64,000 nt of DNA, taken from contig CM055828.1 in the NCBI GenBank assembly GCA_029582265.1, positions 33,143,263-33,207,262 of the forward strand. Direction: 5' to 3'. This DNA is from Zoroaster sp. YZ-2022 (lineage: Eukaryota > Echinodermata > Asteroidea > Forcipulatida > Zoroasteridae). Both the position numbers and the translations under genes were made by a program. Below are positions 1 to 12,100 of this stretch, one piece after another (position 1 is the first letter of the stretch; every line of letters starts with the position of its first letter). Under the pieces are notes generated by a model. It saw nothing but the letters and a program-made list of their open reading frames with translations, was not told the origin of the DNA and searched no databases.

Positions 1-3000
1 TCAATAATCACATATCATAGGTTGTGTTACCCTCGAAGAATAATTGCTAATCAGGTTTTGTTGGGTACCAGCCAACTAATTGTACATGCGAAATGTGTAC
101 ACATTGGTTGGTTGTCTGTTAAATTTTGCTGAGCAACGAACTGTTCTGCTAAATCGTAGCTCTATTGGATTGGGCCCTGGCATGGTCACGAAAACTGAGA
201 GATTATGACATTTTATTAGGCCGAACATGTGCGTTACTAATGTGTCTTTTGTCCATCCCAATGAGAATGTACACCTCCTCAGAGCAGGGGTAAATGCTTG
301 GGAGAAAGACTAAAGGCCTGGCGTAATCGCGCAGTTTTCATGTCATAATCATGTCAGTGAGAGAAGCCCGCTCGAGCAGATTTTAGAAGAGACGGACTTA
401 CCTTGCGAAACAGTCAGGGTTTACCTCCCGTGTAAGCGTTCAAGTCCCACTGATTTAACTGAAACAGCGTCCGGTTAAGGTTCAGAATGACTATATTTCG
501 GCTCTGGATGGCCTTTTTATTCAGTATGTCGAGCAAAAAACAGTGAATTACGCAACGGTGACTGGTTATTGCAACTGCATATTTCCCCGACCCACCACTC
601 ACTGCATAGGCCCCGCAACGTCTGATTGGCCAATCGCTAGAGGGGCGGGGTTAATGGTCCTTGTGAAGAACATAACCAGTAATTTCATTCCCAATGGTAG
701 ATCTAGTTTCCACTTTGGCAAAAAACGTGATTTACGGGACAGTGATTGGTTACTTCAATGCCATATAGTCTCCCAACCCAGCACTCACAGCTGCGTCGTA
801 TGCCCCCGCAACGTCTGAGGTAGTCCTTCGGTTTATGACGTCATGCATAACGTTTATTATATTCCCAACCTCCCTTGAATTTCCGTTTGTTTGGTACAAT
901 TGTTGTAAACACCCTGACCAGACGGCTTGACGTAGAGAAACGAGCAATTGAAATGTTTTCGGTAATCCGGTGCATTGATTATTTTCAGCGAATTTGTAAC
1001 AATCCAACCGGTGCATTGATATCAGTGAATTTTATTGCTTTTTTGTTTGCACGTTGTGAAACTGAATGATTTTGTCAACAGATTTCAAGATATTGTGCTA
1101 CTGCTCTTATCTTTTAAAATATTGCTTCATTACAATCAATAACAAAAATCGCAACACGAGATATGAAATCCAGTCACACTCCAAATGTTCATTGGTGACT
1201 CGACTATTTTGTTCCCTACCATGTTGAAAGTCTATTCTGCCCCTTTAATTGCTGCATTGCTACATCTCTTTGGAATTCCTTGCCTGGTGCATGTTTCCCT
1301 TCATCCTACGATTTATCCTGTTTCAAGAGGAATCTCAATTCCCACATTCAGCTCCTCTGAGTCTATTTACTTTGTAGGTGTTCGAGCGACAGCGCGAACA
1401 CCTCTTGTTATTGTTCGGTTTTTTACAGAAAATACTAAAATGTTAATTGCACGTATTCATTATGTATACGCATATTTACTCACAATTACCAAAGTTGTCG
1501 GTCTGGCGCGTAGCCAGAAATTTGTCAAGGGAGGGACGGCGACACATTTCCTGAAAAACGGAAGCCCCAGAAAATTTTCGCCTGGAAAATATTTTGATTG
1601 AGGTCACAGAATAACTTCTTGGAATCTTGAAGGTGTGGCCCAGCAGATAACGATCGTTTGCAACGCCAGAATTCAGATAACGAGTACATACGGGGCGTTC
1701 ACACATTACATTACATTATATTTCTCTCAACATTACAGTTGAGAGAAATATTTTGTTATCATCACAGTTAAGATTGTAGCCATGATCCCTCCACTCCACA
1801 CGGTACTTCACGTCTGAGGTGTCTCCAATGCACCCCAAACCACATCCTCATCCATCCGTACCGTACAGCCAGTGGCCATGCGCTAGAAAGTTTGGAATCT
1901 TGTAGAGAAGCCACGTGGATATTCCACATGGAATTGTTTTCGGCTGTTGAGTAAGGCATGGCTAGTGCGCAAAGAATCTTTCTGGTAATCTGTCTGGTAA
2001 GTGTGACAAAACGTTCACAGGATGGTTGTTGATCTTAATTCTAAGAAAGTAAGAATTCTTGTAGAAGCAGTTTTGCCAACATTACCAATGAAGTACCTTC
2101 TTTTAAGGATCAATATATTGCAACTAACTTGTGTGAAAGTTTCAGTTCAATCTAGGAATTGCCGTATTTCAATCACATAAAATCAGACAATGAGGCCAGC
2201 ATAGTGTCTATGTCCCGGTCCGGAACAGAAATTATACTACATGGTACTGTTCCATTTTAAAGATGAGATCAACCTAATAGGAAATAAATCTACTTCATGT
2301 TTCCGTGACAACGTGAAATTTTGTATCCCCGCCATAATTACATCATACAACTGAACTAACTGGGTAAATAAAAAGCCTTTGATCATGAACATTAAACATG
2401 ATACAGTCTCCTGACGATGACTAGAGCAGACTAGTCGAAACGTCGAGAACAAACGAACAGAGCCATGACATTTTCCAAAAAGAAAAAAAGATCACTACAT
2501 GGTGTACCCGAAAGAACTCAATAACATGATTTATATATTGGTATATTGCAGTCACTTAATGGCTATCCTTGGGACACAGGCTTTTAGATTAATGGTCTCA
2601 GTCATTGTCGAATTAAGTATACATATCAACCTTAGGCTTCACTGGAAGTGTTTACATTTTCCGTGACCATTAATTTTGATAATAAAAATTGCTGATAAAT
2701 GCTGACAGGACTTTATTAGAAAACCAGACAAGCATTCACGATTCCCTTTTAAAGTAAGAAAATGGTCATAGCGGCGTATATACGAACCCACTACAAATGG
2801 GAGACATTCTCGAGTCTCGACCCCTTTCAAAAGCAGCAAAATCTTAATTTCCTCTAGGTATGATGTCCCTCCAACAACCAGGAAAATATAAGACCTTTAA
2901 AAAAAACGAAGGGAAACTTTAATGACTTCATTTCGAAAACGGCCATTGACCACCCTCAAATCTAGACAAAATTTACACACGTTCATGCACACACATACCG

Positions 3001-3448
3001 TGCACACGTTCAGATAGATGCATGCGCGCCCATTATCAAGTCCTTTGATAGTCTCCCGGGAGGTACAGTCCACAATTACCATTGTACACTCACCCATATG
3101 CATTTGTATTCTGGAAATGAAATTTTTAAAGTCATAATTATGAGAAATTACGTCATGATTATGACTTAGGCCTATGCTACGTTATAATTATGTGATATTA
3201 AGTCATAATTATAACTCACACCGAGTATTTTTTACGATGTCCGTTTAATGCTTGCGCTTCCGTACATTTAAGTGTGAAACCGTATAATTTGCATCGCTAT
3301 CATAATGTCTCATTCCTTTTGAACACGAGGGAGGAATAACTTGATACGACATCGCTCATTATATATTTTTGTCGTTGCTTGAAAAAGATAATTCTGGCAA
3401 AAGATTGAACTGATAGCTATAGTACAGTACTTCTTTTTTCACTGTACG
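1..3448. other. No recognised gene; non-coding flank
   Basis: No exon-like reading frame with homology that I recognise was found here. A perfect 13-bp inverted repeat with a 6-base loop lies at 1719-1750. Half of a dyad repeat lies at about 2401-2520; it shares its CCTGACGATGACTAG core and GTACCCGAAAGAACT end with the fuller copy at 33262-33413. A TATA-like stretch at about 3359-3368 precedes the lectin start by about 85 bp. Confidence 0.5.
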
Positions 3449-3708
3449 ATGGATGCATTTCGTCTTACAGTCGTAAAGTATCGCACAGCCGCGACACTTG
3501 TTATTTTCACTCGTGTTCTCTTCGTGTGGCTGGTATCAGTCAAAAGTGAACCAAGTGCCGTACGTTACGGAACTTGCCCTACAGGATGGCAAACATGGGA
3601 AGGTTCTTGCTACAAAAACGTGTTATCTAACCATCGAAGATACACTTGGAATGAAGCTAAAAGTCGCTGTCAAGAACTTGGGGGACACTTGGCCACGCCT
3701 AACTATGA
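3449..3708 (+). pseudogene. C-type lectin first exon, truncated
   Basis: The frame opens at 3449 with a basic N-terminus and a hydrophobic stretch, as in a secretory signal peptide (about residues 1-35). A classical start of a C-type lectin domain follows: CPTGWQTWEGSCYK at about residues 48-61, then TWNEAKSRCQELGGHLATP. Family knowledge predicts a secreted or membrane sugar-binding or pattern-recognition protein. Homology stops near 3708, where the minisatellite starts. The frame only runs on to a stop at 3772 through repeat DNA. No GT donor is visible at the break and no later lectin exon was found in the window, so the second half of the domain (EPN/WND calcium site) is missing. It may be a dead fragment, or the first exon of a gene whose donor is masked by repeat growth. 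A TATA-like motif lies just upstream. Confidence 0.6.
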
Positions 3709-3718
3709 ATTCATAATA

Positions 3719-4034
3719 TGTCTATTAAGGGGAGGGGCACATTGTTTAATAAGGGGAGGGCATACTGTCTAATAAGGGGGGCACACTGTCTAATAAGGGG
3801 GAGGGGCACACTGTATAATAAGGGGAGGGGCACTGTCTAATAAGGGGAGGGGCACTGTCTAATAAGGGGAGGGGCACACTGTATAATAAGGGGAAGGGCA
3901 CACTGTATAATAAGGGGAGGGGAACACTGTCTAATAAGGGGGAGGGGCACACTGTATAATAAGGGGAGGGGCATTGTCTAATAAGGGGAGGGGAACACTG
4001 TCTAATAAGGGGAGGGGAACACTGTCTAATAAGG
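3719..4034. repeat. G-rich minisatellite (22-25 bp unit)
   Basis: About 13 copies of a unit like TGTCTAATAAGGGGAGGGGC occur, with variants TGTATAATAAGG and 1-3 bp length differences. Runs of GGGG and AGGGG could form G-quadruplexes on this strand. The array starts exactly where lectin-domain homology ends. The long minus-strand frame across it (rich in Pro, Leu, Tyr) is a translation artefact of the repeat. Confidence 0.95.
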
Positions 4035-4100
4035 TAGTCGTTCGAACGAGATACTAAGTCGTTCGAACGACATACTAAGTCGTTCGAACGACATAGTAAG
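4035..4100. repeat. Palindromic 21-bp tandem repeat
   Basis: Three units of 21 bp carry the core GTCGTTCGAACGAC, a perfect 14-bp palindrome with one base changed in the first unit. The repeat follows the G-rich minisatellite directly. Confidence 0.9.
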
Positions 4101-4275
4101 TCGATCAACGAAATTGTTGATCCACCGCTGTGGACTATCTATAAGTTGTCTACTGCAGACAACCAAAACAAACAAACAATTAAACAAACAAACAAACAAA
4201 GAACAATCCTATTTGAATTGTACTCTCACTGTTTGGGTGAAACATTTCACTCATGAATTTCATCTTAGGTGGATT

Positions 4276-6519
4276 AATTACTGTTATTTTTTTATTTCAA
4301 TGACATTTATTTCAATGTTAACAAACAGCAAAACAATATTATAACAACAATGTATCATACAATATACAAAACATAATTTATATATAAATATAATTAATTT
4401 ATGAATAATTCATCAATAGACTTTTGTACATGCAGTGAACACATAAAATATAAATTGTTTAAAAATAATGATAACATCAGGGAAAGTAGGGAAGTAGGGA
4501 GGCTTTTTTGCTCTTTCCCTTTTAACAGACAAAACAAATTAACAAATTACTTTACAATTACAGTTGCAGAATGGACGAACAAAAAACAAAAACAGAAACT
4601 TAACAATGTGCACCATTTTAATAATGTAAGATGTTTATAATTTCTAAATTGCTTTTGGTATATTTATGCAAATAGGAGTTTGAGATTGTCTGTTTCAACT
4701 TCTTGTAGAATAACGAAAGAGAAGGGGATAGCTTTATTTTATTATCGAGTTTGTTCCAAAATAATACACCTTGCTGTTGAATGATATTTTTAAAGTAAGT
4801 CATTCTATTATAGTTCACGTAAAAAATTTCCTTTTGGAGTGTCATTGGAGTGAATTTCTGACGCCCTATTAAAAAGATAATCAAAAATATAATCAAAACT
4901 TTTAGGTAATTGGTCATGGGTATTTCCTAGATTTATTTGATAGAGGTTGGATATTTTATTTTATTTTATTTTATTTATTTATTTGGACTTACACTTTTAC
5001 AACAGTGGCACTCGGCCAAAAGGCGGTGCGTCCGACACACATACACATAAATAATACAAACACATTTAAAAGCAAATTAACAAGATACAAAAATGTGTGA
5101 TGATACACTCAGTTTTGACGTCGTAGGTGTTGTCCAGAACAAGGGATGCACGCGCGACACCAAATCTGAGGGTGTACCATCAATCATATAGCTATCAATG
5201 ACCATTGGAACCCAAGTTGATTTAAAATGAGTTCTAGAAAATATAGTAAAAATATAAAACATATATAAACAAAATTACAGCAACGAAGTATGCAAGAAGA
5301 GATTATTTACATTGTAGTCCGAATAATATCGGATCTCACCTACGCACGCTAACATATGATTTACAGAAAGTATCAAATAATGAATGAATTATATCAGCAT
5401 TTTCTATATTACAGAATATACTTGAGGTGCTCCCCAAGTGTGAGATGATATTTAACATCTAAGCTGCCGGATATAAAAAGCTCCCATATATCATAATATT
5501 CATTTGACATCAGATAGTTTTCTAACTTTGTATATTCTTCGGATCTAATATTATTAAGAGCATGACATGTAAACAAGAAGTGTCTAACATCTTCAATACC
5601 GGAGTTACATAGGTTGCACGTACCGTCATTATCTGCCGTCCAATTTCTAATTCTGCGATTGAGTGGAAGAGTGTTGGAGCGGAGTTTAAATTTGAGACTG
5701 ACGCCATGGAAGTCAGTTTTATCCAAAAGATAACTTTCTAAACATGGGCGATCTTTGATGGTTACATAATCAGTTAGTGAAGATTTGGAGCAAGCTTCTT
5801 CCAACCAATCATTATCTGAAATATCCATAAGCACGCGCTTAATCGATTTAGCCAAGTGCGGATCGAAAAGGGGCTCCCCAGTTTTCGCACAGTCAAAAAT
5901 TGTATTCAAGAATATTTTGAGCGCTATTTAAAAATTTGAAGCGCAACTGATTAAATTCGCAGCCAAGGCTAAGCGTAGTAAGTAAAAGGAGCTTGGGCCA
6001 GCGATGCATTTCCATATTAATAACTCTAGAGAGGTATTTCGCCCTCGCGATATTATGAAATGTGGAAAGAGGCGACCAGCCGAGATCACCGTAGAGTGCA
6101 ACACGCGGCGTATTGCGTGGAGCCTTCAGAATATGTCGCGCCATTTGCGATTGCAAGTTTTCAATTCTGTGAAGGTTTGTAGATCAACAAATAATGGGGC
6201 GGTATGGGTTAAGTAGTTAACATTTGATACGGCACGGATGACCCTTTTTTGGAACAATTTGAGTTTATTAATACATGGTACATCTCCCCATGCTAGAATA
6301 ACATAATTAAAGTAAGGGAGTGTAAGAGCATTGTACAAGGTATGAAGAACATGTTTTGGTAAGAAAAACTTTAATCTATCAATAATTCCAACGCTCTTAG
6401 ATATTTTACTGGGACCGCATAGGCGATTATTCCAGGAAAGATTTTAATTGATACAAACACCAAGGAATTTTACACTCTTTACTTGATTTAAACTTGTGCT
6501 ATGTATGGAAATCGGAACT
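4276..6519 (-). mobile_element. 5'-truncated LINE (element A), host of a second LINE
   Basis: The minus strand encodes the C-terminal part of a non-LTR reverse transcriptase. It begins near 6519 with VKSVKFLGVCI and continues with LYNALTLPYFNYVILAWG and FQKRVIRAV (6160-6440). Beyond the inserted element it resumes at about 4950 with LGNTHDQLPKSFDYIF and ends, after a frameshift, with the typical tail WNKL and LFYKKLKQ (4618-4917). The order and motifs fit CR1/L2/Jockey-like elements; the clade is inferred. Only the 3' part is present, as expected of 5'-truncated retroposition. Frameshifts show that it is inactive. Confidence 0.75.
4951..6175 (-). mobile_element. Nested 5'-truncated LINE (element B)
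   Basis: A second non-LTR fragment in the same orientation lies inside element A. The minus strand reads RIENLQSQMARHILKAPRNT and GDLGWSPLSTF (5893-6178). A frameshift follows, then a 166-residue tail (5409-5909) with a C-x2-C ... H-x4-C motif (CNLC, HFLFTC), typical of the zinc-binding end of several LINE ORF2 proteins. Its 3' end is a degenerate A-rich tail, seen as TTTTATTTTA repeats at 4951-4983. The right boundary near 6175 is placed where the thumb motif of element A breaks off. I saw no clear target duplication. Confidence 0.7.
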
Positions 6520-7095
6520 GAGAGGGTAGTCTGGAGGGAAGAGAAGTTGGGCTTCAAAGACGCCTCCTTCAAAGCATGTCCCCTCTGGGCCACTATACAA
6601 GAGACACATAAAATGACTGTAGTGCATCCATTCTTTATAGGAATCAAGATGTATCAAAACTAACCTGTGAAAGTTTCAACTTATTTCATTATGTCTTTAC
6701 TTAAATGATAGTATTTGAGACAGAAATATTTCAAGGGATGTTTAATACCATCATGAACTTTACATTACGTTTCAATTCATGTAAATCTGTGATCATTAAT
6801 GTATTTTGAGATTACCAATAGTGCTTAAACATGTGCAGTGGCTATAATTAAATGGTCAGCATTTTGAACTATAAGAAACCAAGTGCAAATACTGTAAGAT
6901 ATTTTTTTTTACGAATTACCGACTACCAAGTTTGTCAAAACAGTAAAATTACATCAAATTGCAAGGCTGACACAATTGCCAGCCTTGTATTTTTTATTCA
7001 TTTATTTTTTTATGCGGCTTTGTAAATAACGTGATCATGGCTTCCCATTCAAAGAAGTTGTCTTCATTCGAAGGACCGGCTAATGATAACCTCTG

Positions 7096-9129
7096 TCAAC
7101 ACCTCCGACAACTCCTTTGGAACCCATTTACTCAACTTTAAGATTAAATTTAACAGAATTTGTATCCATGCGTTCACTTCAAGTCTGAATAATGCGCACT
7201 TCATCTTTTGAAAACAATTTCAAGTAAAACTCGCCAACACACCCAACATCCAGAACTCTGCTCCCGATGGTCATCAGCCATTGTTTCCTTGTTATGAACC
7301 ACTCTACTGTAAAATCAACAAATCGCTATTATAGATGATGTAATAAATGACATCCCATTTTTTTCTTCTGTCGAATTGTGGCAGATAACAGCTTCATTAC
7401 TGTCAATAGCGCTATAATATCTTATTTTGGGGGTCTGCAAACTTTCGTTTAGGTTTAATACTAATGATGTTATTTTTCTAATCAAATTCATTGTAAATTT
7501 AAGACAATTTCGGATATTACAGGGCCCTATGGATATCAAATTTAGTAAAATGTAAATATAATTGTAAATTTTAAATTGTAAATTAATTGTAATTAATTGT
7601 AAATTTAATTGTAAATTGTAAATAAATGTTTTGCCTGCCACAGTCAGAGGATATCAATATAGGGCACTTTAAAATGTAAACAGCTGTTACATGGTCTATC
7701 GATGATCAACCATTCAACTAAGCACGTTCTGTGAAGATGTCACCGACTGAGTCGGCTACTGGTGACGTAGTTGCATAAGTCGGTCTACTCTGGCAGAATC
7801 CTCGATAGTCGATTTTCAGTACTTGTTTTGACTATGAAAGAAATAATACACATGCCTAGTCAGCATTGCCATAAAAAGCCCAAATATTTATACGAAACGC
7901 ATTTGGAAACATTTTGTCCTTATTGGAAGTAACGATTCTCAAATAAATTTCATTTCCATTTCACATTCACAAGACTCCTGCCAACCAACATTCATTTTAA
8001 TCTTGAAAAACCAATGTTTTATTTGTGGAGCAACCAAATTTAAATCTGTTCTGTTATTAAAGAGGTTTATAAGGGGTGGCAAGTGGCACCCTATACAGGA
8101 TCTTTAAAGACTGCTTTCATAAATACAGTATGTATTATGTGTTTCACTCTGTTATATGAAGGAGGTTTATAAGGGTTGCCAATTACCGCCCCTTACTTAG
8201 TTTGCCTCATTTTTGGGTAAAAACTGAAAATTAATTTATTAAAAACGACTTCTTGTTTCAAAACAACAAAATTGAACTTAAAAAATGCAATTTGCCTTTT
8301 TCCAATAAGGACAAAGTGTATGTCTGGCTTTGGTATGGATGCACCTTTTGAAGCTTTCTAAATCACTAAAAAGAATGTTAGTGTAAAGCTGATGTTGGTA
8401 GAAATCTTCCCTAAAAATTAATTGTATATATTATAGGACCGTCATTTTAGAATTTAGGAAAGAAAGAGTACTTTTTCCTAAATTCTATATTAGAATTAGT
8501 CTTTATACAAAATACCTGAATGCATTTTCACTAGTTTCTCGATAACGGCACAATGTCATAAGCTGAAACACTCACAGTTCAGTTGTTATATCGTCCGTGT
8601 TTGGACCGATTTGACGATCCAAAATAGATATAAATATTGAGTTGCTTTTTTACTGAAGTTAAGGAAGTTATTAGCTTCCATTTGAGACATCTGAGCATTA
8701 ATAAAATGGTGGCCCAGTGTATTAATCCTTAGCTTGCATGTTACCACACAATTTGATTGTACGTACAGCGGAGGCCGTTTGCAGTCCTCCGATTGGCCAC
8801 CGCGGCTGTCAATCAGAATCAAGCGCGTTTCCGACGTCCAAATTATTTCATATTTGTTTTTGTTTCGTTTAATAACGATATTATGCGCCTTGAGCACCAC
8901 TTAGTTGGTGGATACGTGCGCTATATAAGTCCACACATTATTATTATTATTATTATTGTCTTTCAAAATTCGTTCGCTCTTTAAATTCTATTTTGTGGGT
9001 CTCTTGAGCAAAAAAACGGGCGATTATCTATAACCCTTTGAAAGTTTTTTTAAAGGTAAAAACACCAGTAGTGGTTCGTGTGAGAATGCATCTACATTGT
9101 ACATGGTAATAATGTTCTAAACGGTTCGT
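7096..9129. other. AT-rich spacer without recognised gene
   Basis: No gene is seen. At about 8880-8957 lies a SINE 3' end (GCGCCTTGAGCACCA, then an ATT repeat) related to the fuller copies at 39895-40260 and 56215-56510. Degenerate TTGTAAAT repeats occur at 7550-7625. Confidence 0.5.
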
Positions 9130-9193
9130 TCACCTTTCAAAAACTGACAGACGAAGGGTTTTGCCGGATCTGTCAACCCGCTGACAAACTGGA
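9130..9193 (-). CDS. IgGFc-domain gene possible exon 5 (basic tail)
   Basis: A 100-bp intron with acceptor CATATTCTCAG would lead to a 20-residue basic tail (RVDRSGKTLRLSVFER) and a TGA stop at 9130. Phase and splice sites fit, but the exon is short and rests on this alone. Confidence 0.45.
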
Positions 9194-12100
9194 CTGAGAA
9201 TATGAGGGTTTGTATTGATTTAAAGAAATTAAACATGCTCTAAAGTCAATCTGTCCAACATTTCCATCTTGAGAGGCTTTATAAGTGACTTACGAGTATT
9301 GAAGTGTGACGATGATGATAAGCATTATGAGGAAGACAACGGCAGCGGGAGCAATGGCACCAAGGATGAGGAGCCCGGTGGAGAAACATCCTACGGTATA
9401 GACGACAGGAACAAGACATTAATTGGGCACCACATGAAACCACAAAGTGACCATTATAAAGTTAAGTTGTTTAATTCTGAACAGGACTCAGAGGTCGAGA
9501 ACGTATACCAAGTGGTCGGATTGCCAAAGGTTTTTTAGAGAATCGAATTCCACTTTCATAAAAGAAACTTTCACCTGTTTTTGGTTTTAAAGTCACTGTC
9601 TTTGTACTTGATCCCTCAAAGAGAATCAGATCCTGCAAGGGTGATCAAAAGGCGACCTAAGGGTGTTTACACTGGCCGTTGATCTCCTCCGATCGTTCTG
9701 TGTAATTTTTAGGGAGGGATCTTATCATCATTGAGAGATCATCAGTGTTTGCACTGGATCTCGCAAGGCCTATATCAAAGGGCGAACAAATGGCGTTAAC
9801 ACTGGCCTCAGATCGCCCATGCGGGATCCGATCATCGTCTGATCCTAGTGAGATCCAGTGTAAACACGGTGTGTGCAATCTAGAGCCACACGACGACAAC
9901 AAACATTGTGTGATAGATTATCCCTATTCACACGACGAAAAAACAACATTGTGTGAGAGATTCTCTCAATATTTGAGAAATATTACAAAATGATTTTCGT
10001 GTGAGAGGACACCAATGTTTGAGACTGTCCTACATTCCTTGAGAGTTTGTCTCAAACATTGAGAGATTTTGTTGGAGGTACTAGTCCTGACCTCTTAAAC
10101 AGCGACTTTAATAAGATTTAGGAAATTACATTCATGGATTTATGGATTTTTGGATTGTACATGCAGGGAGGAATGAATTTGAAGGACGAGACTAGTGAAG
10201 ACCATTTCTTACCGCCAGTTGGGGGCTGAGGGGGAGGCGGGGGAGGTAGAGGCAATTGTGCAGTTGGCCAATTTGGGTTAGGGATGAACGGAAAGGCTGG
10301 ATTCCCGGCCGGTATATTTCCTCTGGGAAGTTTGTTAGGGTCGAGTTGGCCACCACCGGGTTGGCCCGGCTGATTGCCAGATCCCGGTATTGGTGGTTCG
10401 CCTGGGCCCGGTAACTGCGGGGGAATGTTGCCGATGTTGGTATCGAAACAGTCGTACTCAATAATCTGCTCTGTTGAGAGAAGAAAATAGTACAAGAAAG
10501 CAGAATTTGTAATAATTGTCATAAGTAAACCAAGCCATGATGCAGTCAAAAATTATTGGACCGTTTTGTTGAAAAGAAAGTGATGCCGGTGAAATAGTGA
10601 AACACACGGACCATGCATATTGAATGTACACCATTGGTGATTGGTGTAAATGCATCCATAGTTAATATGAATCAAGATATAGACCTATGTGAAGGTTATT
10701 TCATCGTTGGTGAAATTCTTGCGTCGGGAGATAAACAATTGATTTAATTTTGCCCTGCACCGACGTGTGTATAGCACTGTATGCTCAGTGCTTTCCGAGT
10801 GTCTGTGAAAAAACTACACAGGCGACTCGGGCGGGATTCGAACCCACGACCTCCTGCTTACTAGTGCAGATGTCTTACCTCTCGACCACCGAGCTTGCCC
10901 GATGACGATTGGCCGGCTAGAATCCTATATAGCAGCGGGTTCCGCGATATATATAGATTGGTGAAATTCTTGCGTCGGGAGATAAACAATTGATTTAATT
11001 TTGCCCTACACCGACGTGTGTATAGCACTGTATGCTCAGTGCTTTCCGAGTGTCTGTGAAAAAAAAACTACACACGCGACTCGAGCGGGATTCGAACCCA
11101 CGACCTCCTGCTTACTAGTGCAGACGTCTTACCTCTCGACCACCGAGCTTGCCCGATGACGGGAGGTCGTGGGTTCGAATCCCGCCCGAGTCGCCTGTGT
11201 AGTTTTTTCACAGACACTCGGAAAGCACTGAGCATACAGTGCTATACACACGTCGGTGTAGGGCAAAATTAAATCAATTGTTTATCTCCCGACGCAAGAA
11301 TTTCACCAATCTATATCGCTGAACCCGCTGCTATATAGGATTCTAGCCGGCCAATCGTCATCGGGCAAGCTCGGTGGTCGAGAGGTAAGACGTCTGCACT
11401 AGTAAGCAGGAGGTCGTGGGTTCGATGCCCGCCCGAGTCGCTTGTGTAGTTTTTTTTCACAGACACTCGGAAAGCACTGAGCATACAGTGCTATACACAC
11501 GTCGGTGTAGGGCAAAATTAAATCAATTGTTTATCTCCCGACGCAAGAATTTCACCAATCTATATATATCGCGGAATCCGCTGCTATATAGGATTCTAGC
11601 CGGGCAAGCTCGGTGGTCGAGAGGTAAGACGTCTGCACTAGTAAGCAGGAGGTCGTGGGTTCGAATCCCGCCCGAGTCGCCTGTGTAGTTTTTCACAGAC
11701 ACTCGGAAAGCACTGAGCATACAGTGCTATACACACGTCGGTGTAGGGCAAAATTAAATCAATTATTTCATCGTGTCACGTAAATTAAATGCAATTCAGA
11801 TTGTTTGCATTTCTATAAATAATAGAACAATGTATCCTTTGACATTCATAATTATTATTATTTTATATTATTCATTTTAATGTGGAAATGGATCACAGCT
11901 GTGATCCATTTTGATATTGTATACCAGGTACATTTCACGTATTCTAACGTTTATTAATGACAGCTGTTAGATGGATTAATTTATCGGGATGTGATGCTTG
12001 CTTTAATCACCAACTTCACATCAAGTAAGTTTTAAGATTATAATCCAGTATAATGTTAGTGATTGGGTCATTACTATAAAGGTGTATACACTTCCTTTGT

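Larger units (their letters stand above)
4230..7095 (-). pseudogene. UBE2G2 exon 3 + exon 2 duplicate, interrupted by LINEs
   Basis: The pieces 4230-4275 and 6520-6592 together make the full 119 bp of UBE2G2 exon 3 (compare 25066-25184). They differ from the functional exon at about one base, a Lys to Met change. The splice donor is GTGAGA instead of GTGAGT. The neighbouring intron is also homologous (about 6593-6700 against 25185-25290), so this is a genomic duplicate and not a processed copy. 7031-7095 matches exon 2 but has two single-base insertions, loses homology after CCTCTG, and a 4-base deletion turns its donor GTAAGT into GTTATT. A LINE complex of about 2.24 kb separates the halves of exon 3. 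No exon 1, 4 or 5 copy was found. This is a dead partial duplicate about 20 kb from its parent. Confidence 0.85.

Noticed and set aside
1768..1959. 63-residue minus-strand frame, and a neighbouring frame with RVEWRDHGYNLNC, that look gene-like
   Set aside because: Stops interrupt each frame, there are no matching splice sites, and I recognised no family. It may be a decayed exon, but I cannot support it.
3746..4108. 120-residue minus-strand frame
   Set aside because: It is a translation of the minisatellite, with a short Pro/Leu/Tyr motif repeated; there is no start or splice context.
9269..9538. 89-residue acidic plus-strand frame
   Set aside because: Its acidic run (CDDDDKHYEEDNG) is the reverse strand of the transmembrane exon at 9294-9390.
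10823..11690. Several apparent tRNA genes (strong A- and B-box-like sequence)
   Set aside because: The acceptor halves do not pair, the anticodon loop is odd (no T at position 33), and the segments sit inside 250-bp repeats that recur at 57149-57720. They are SINE heads.
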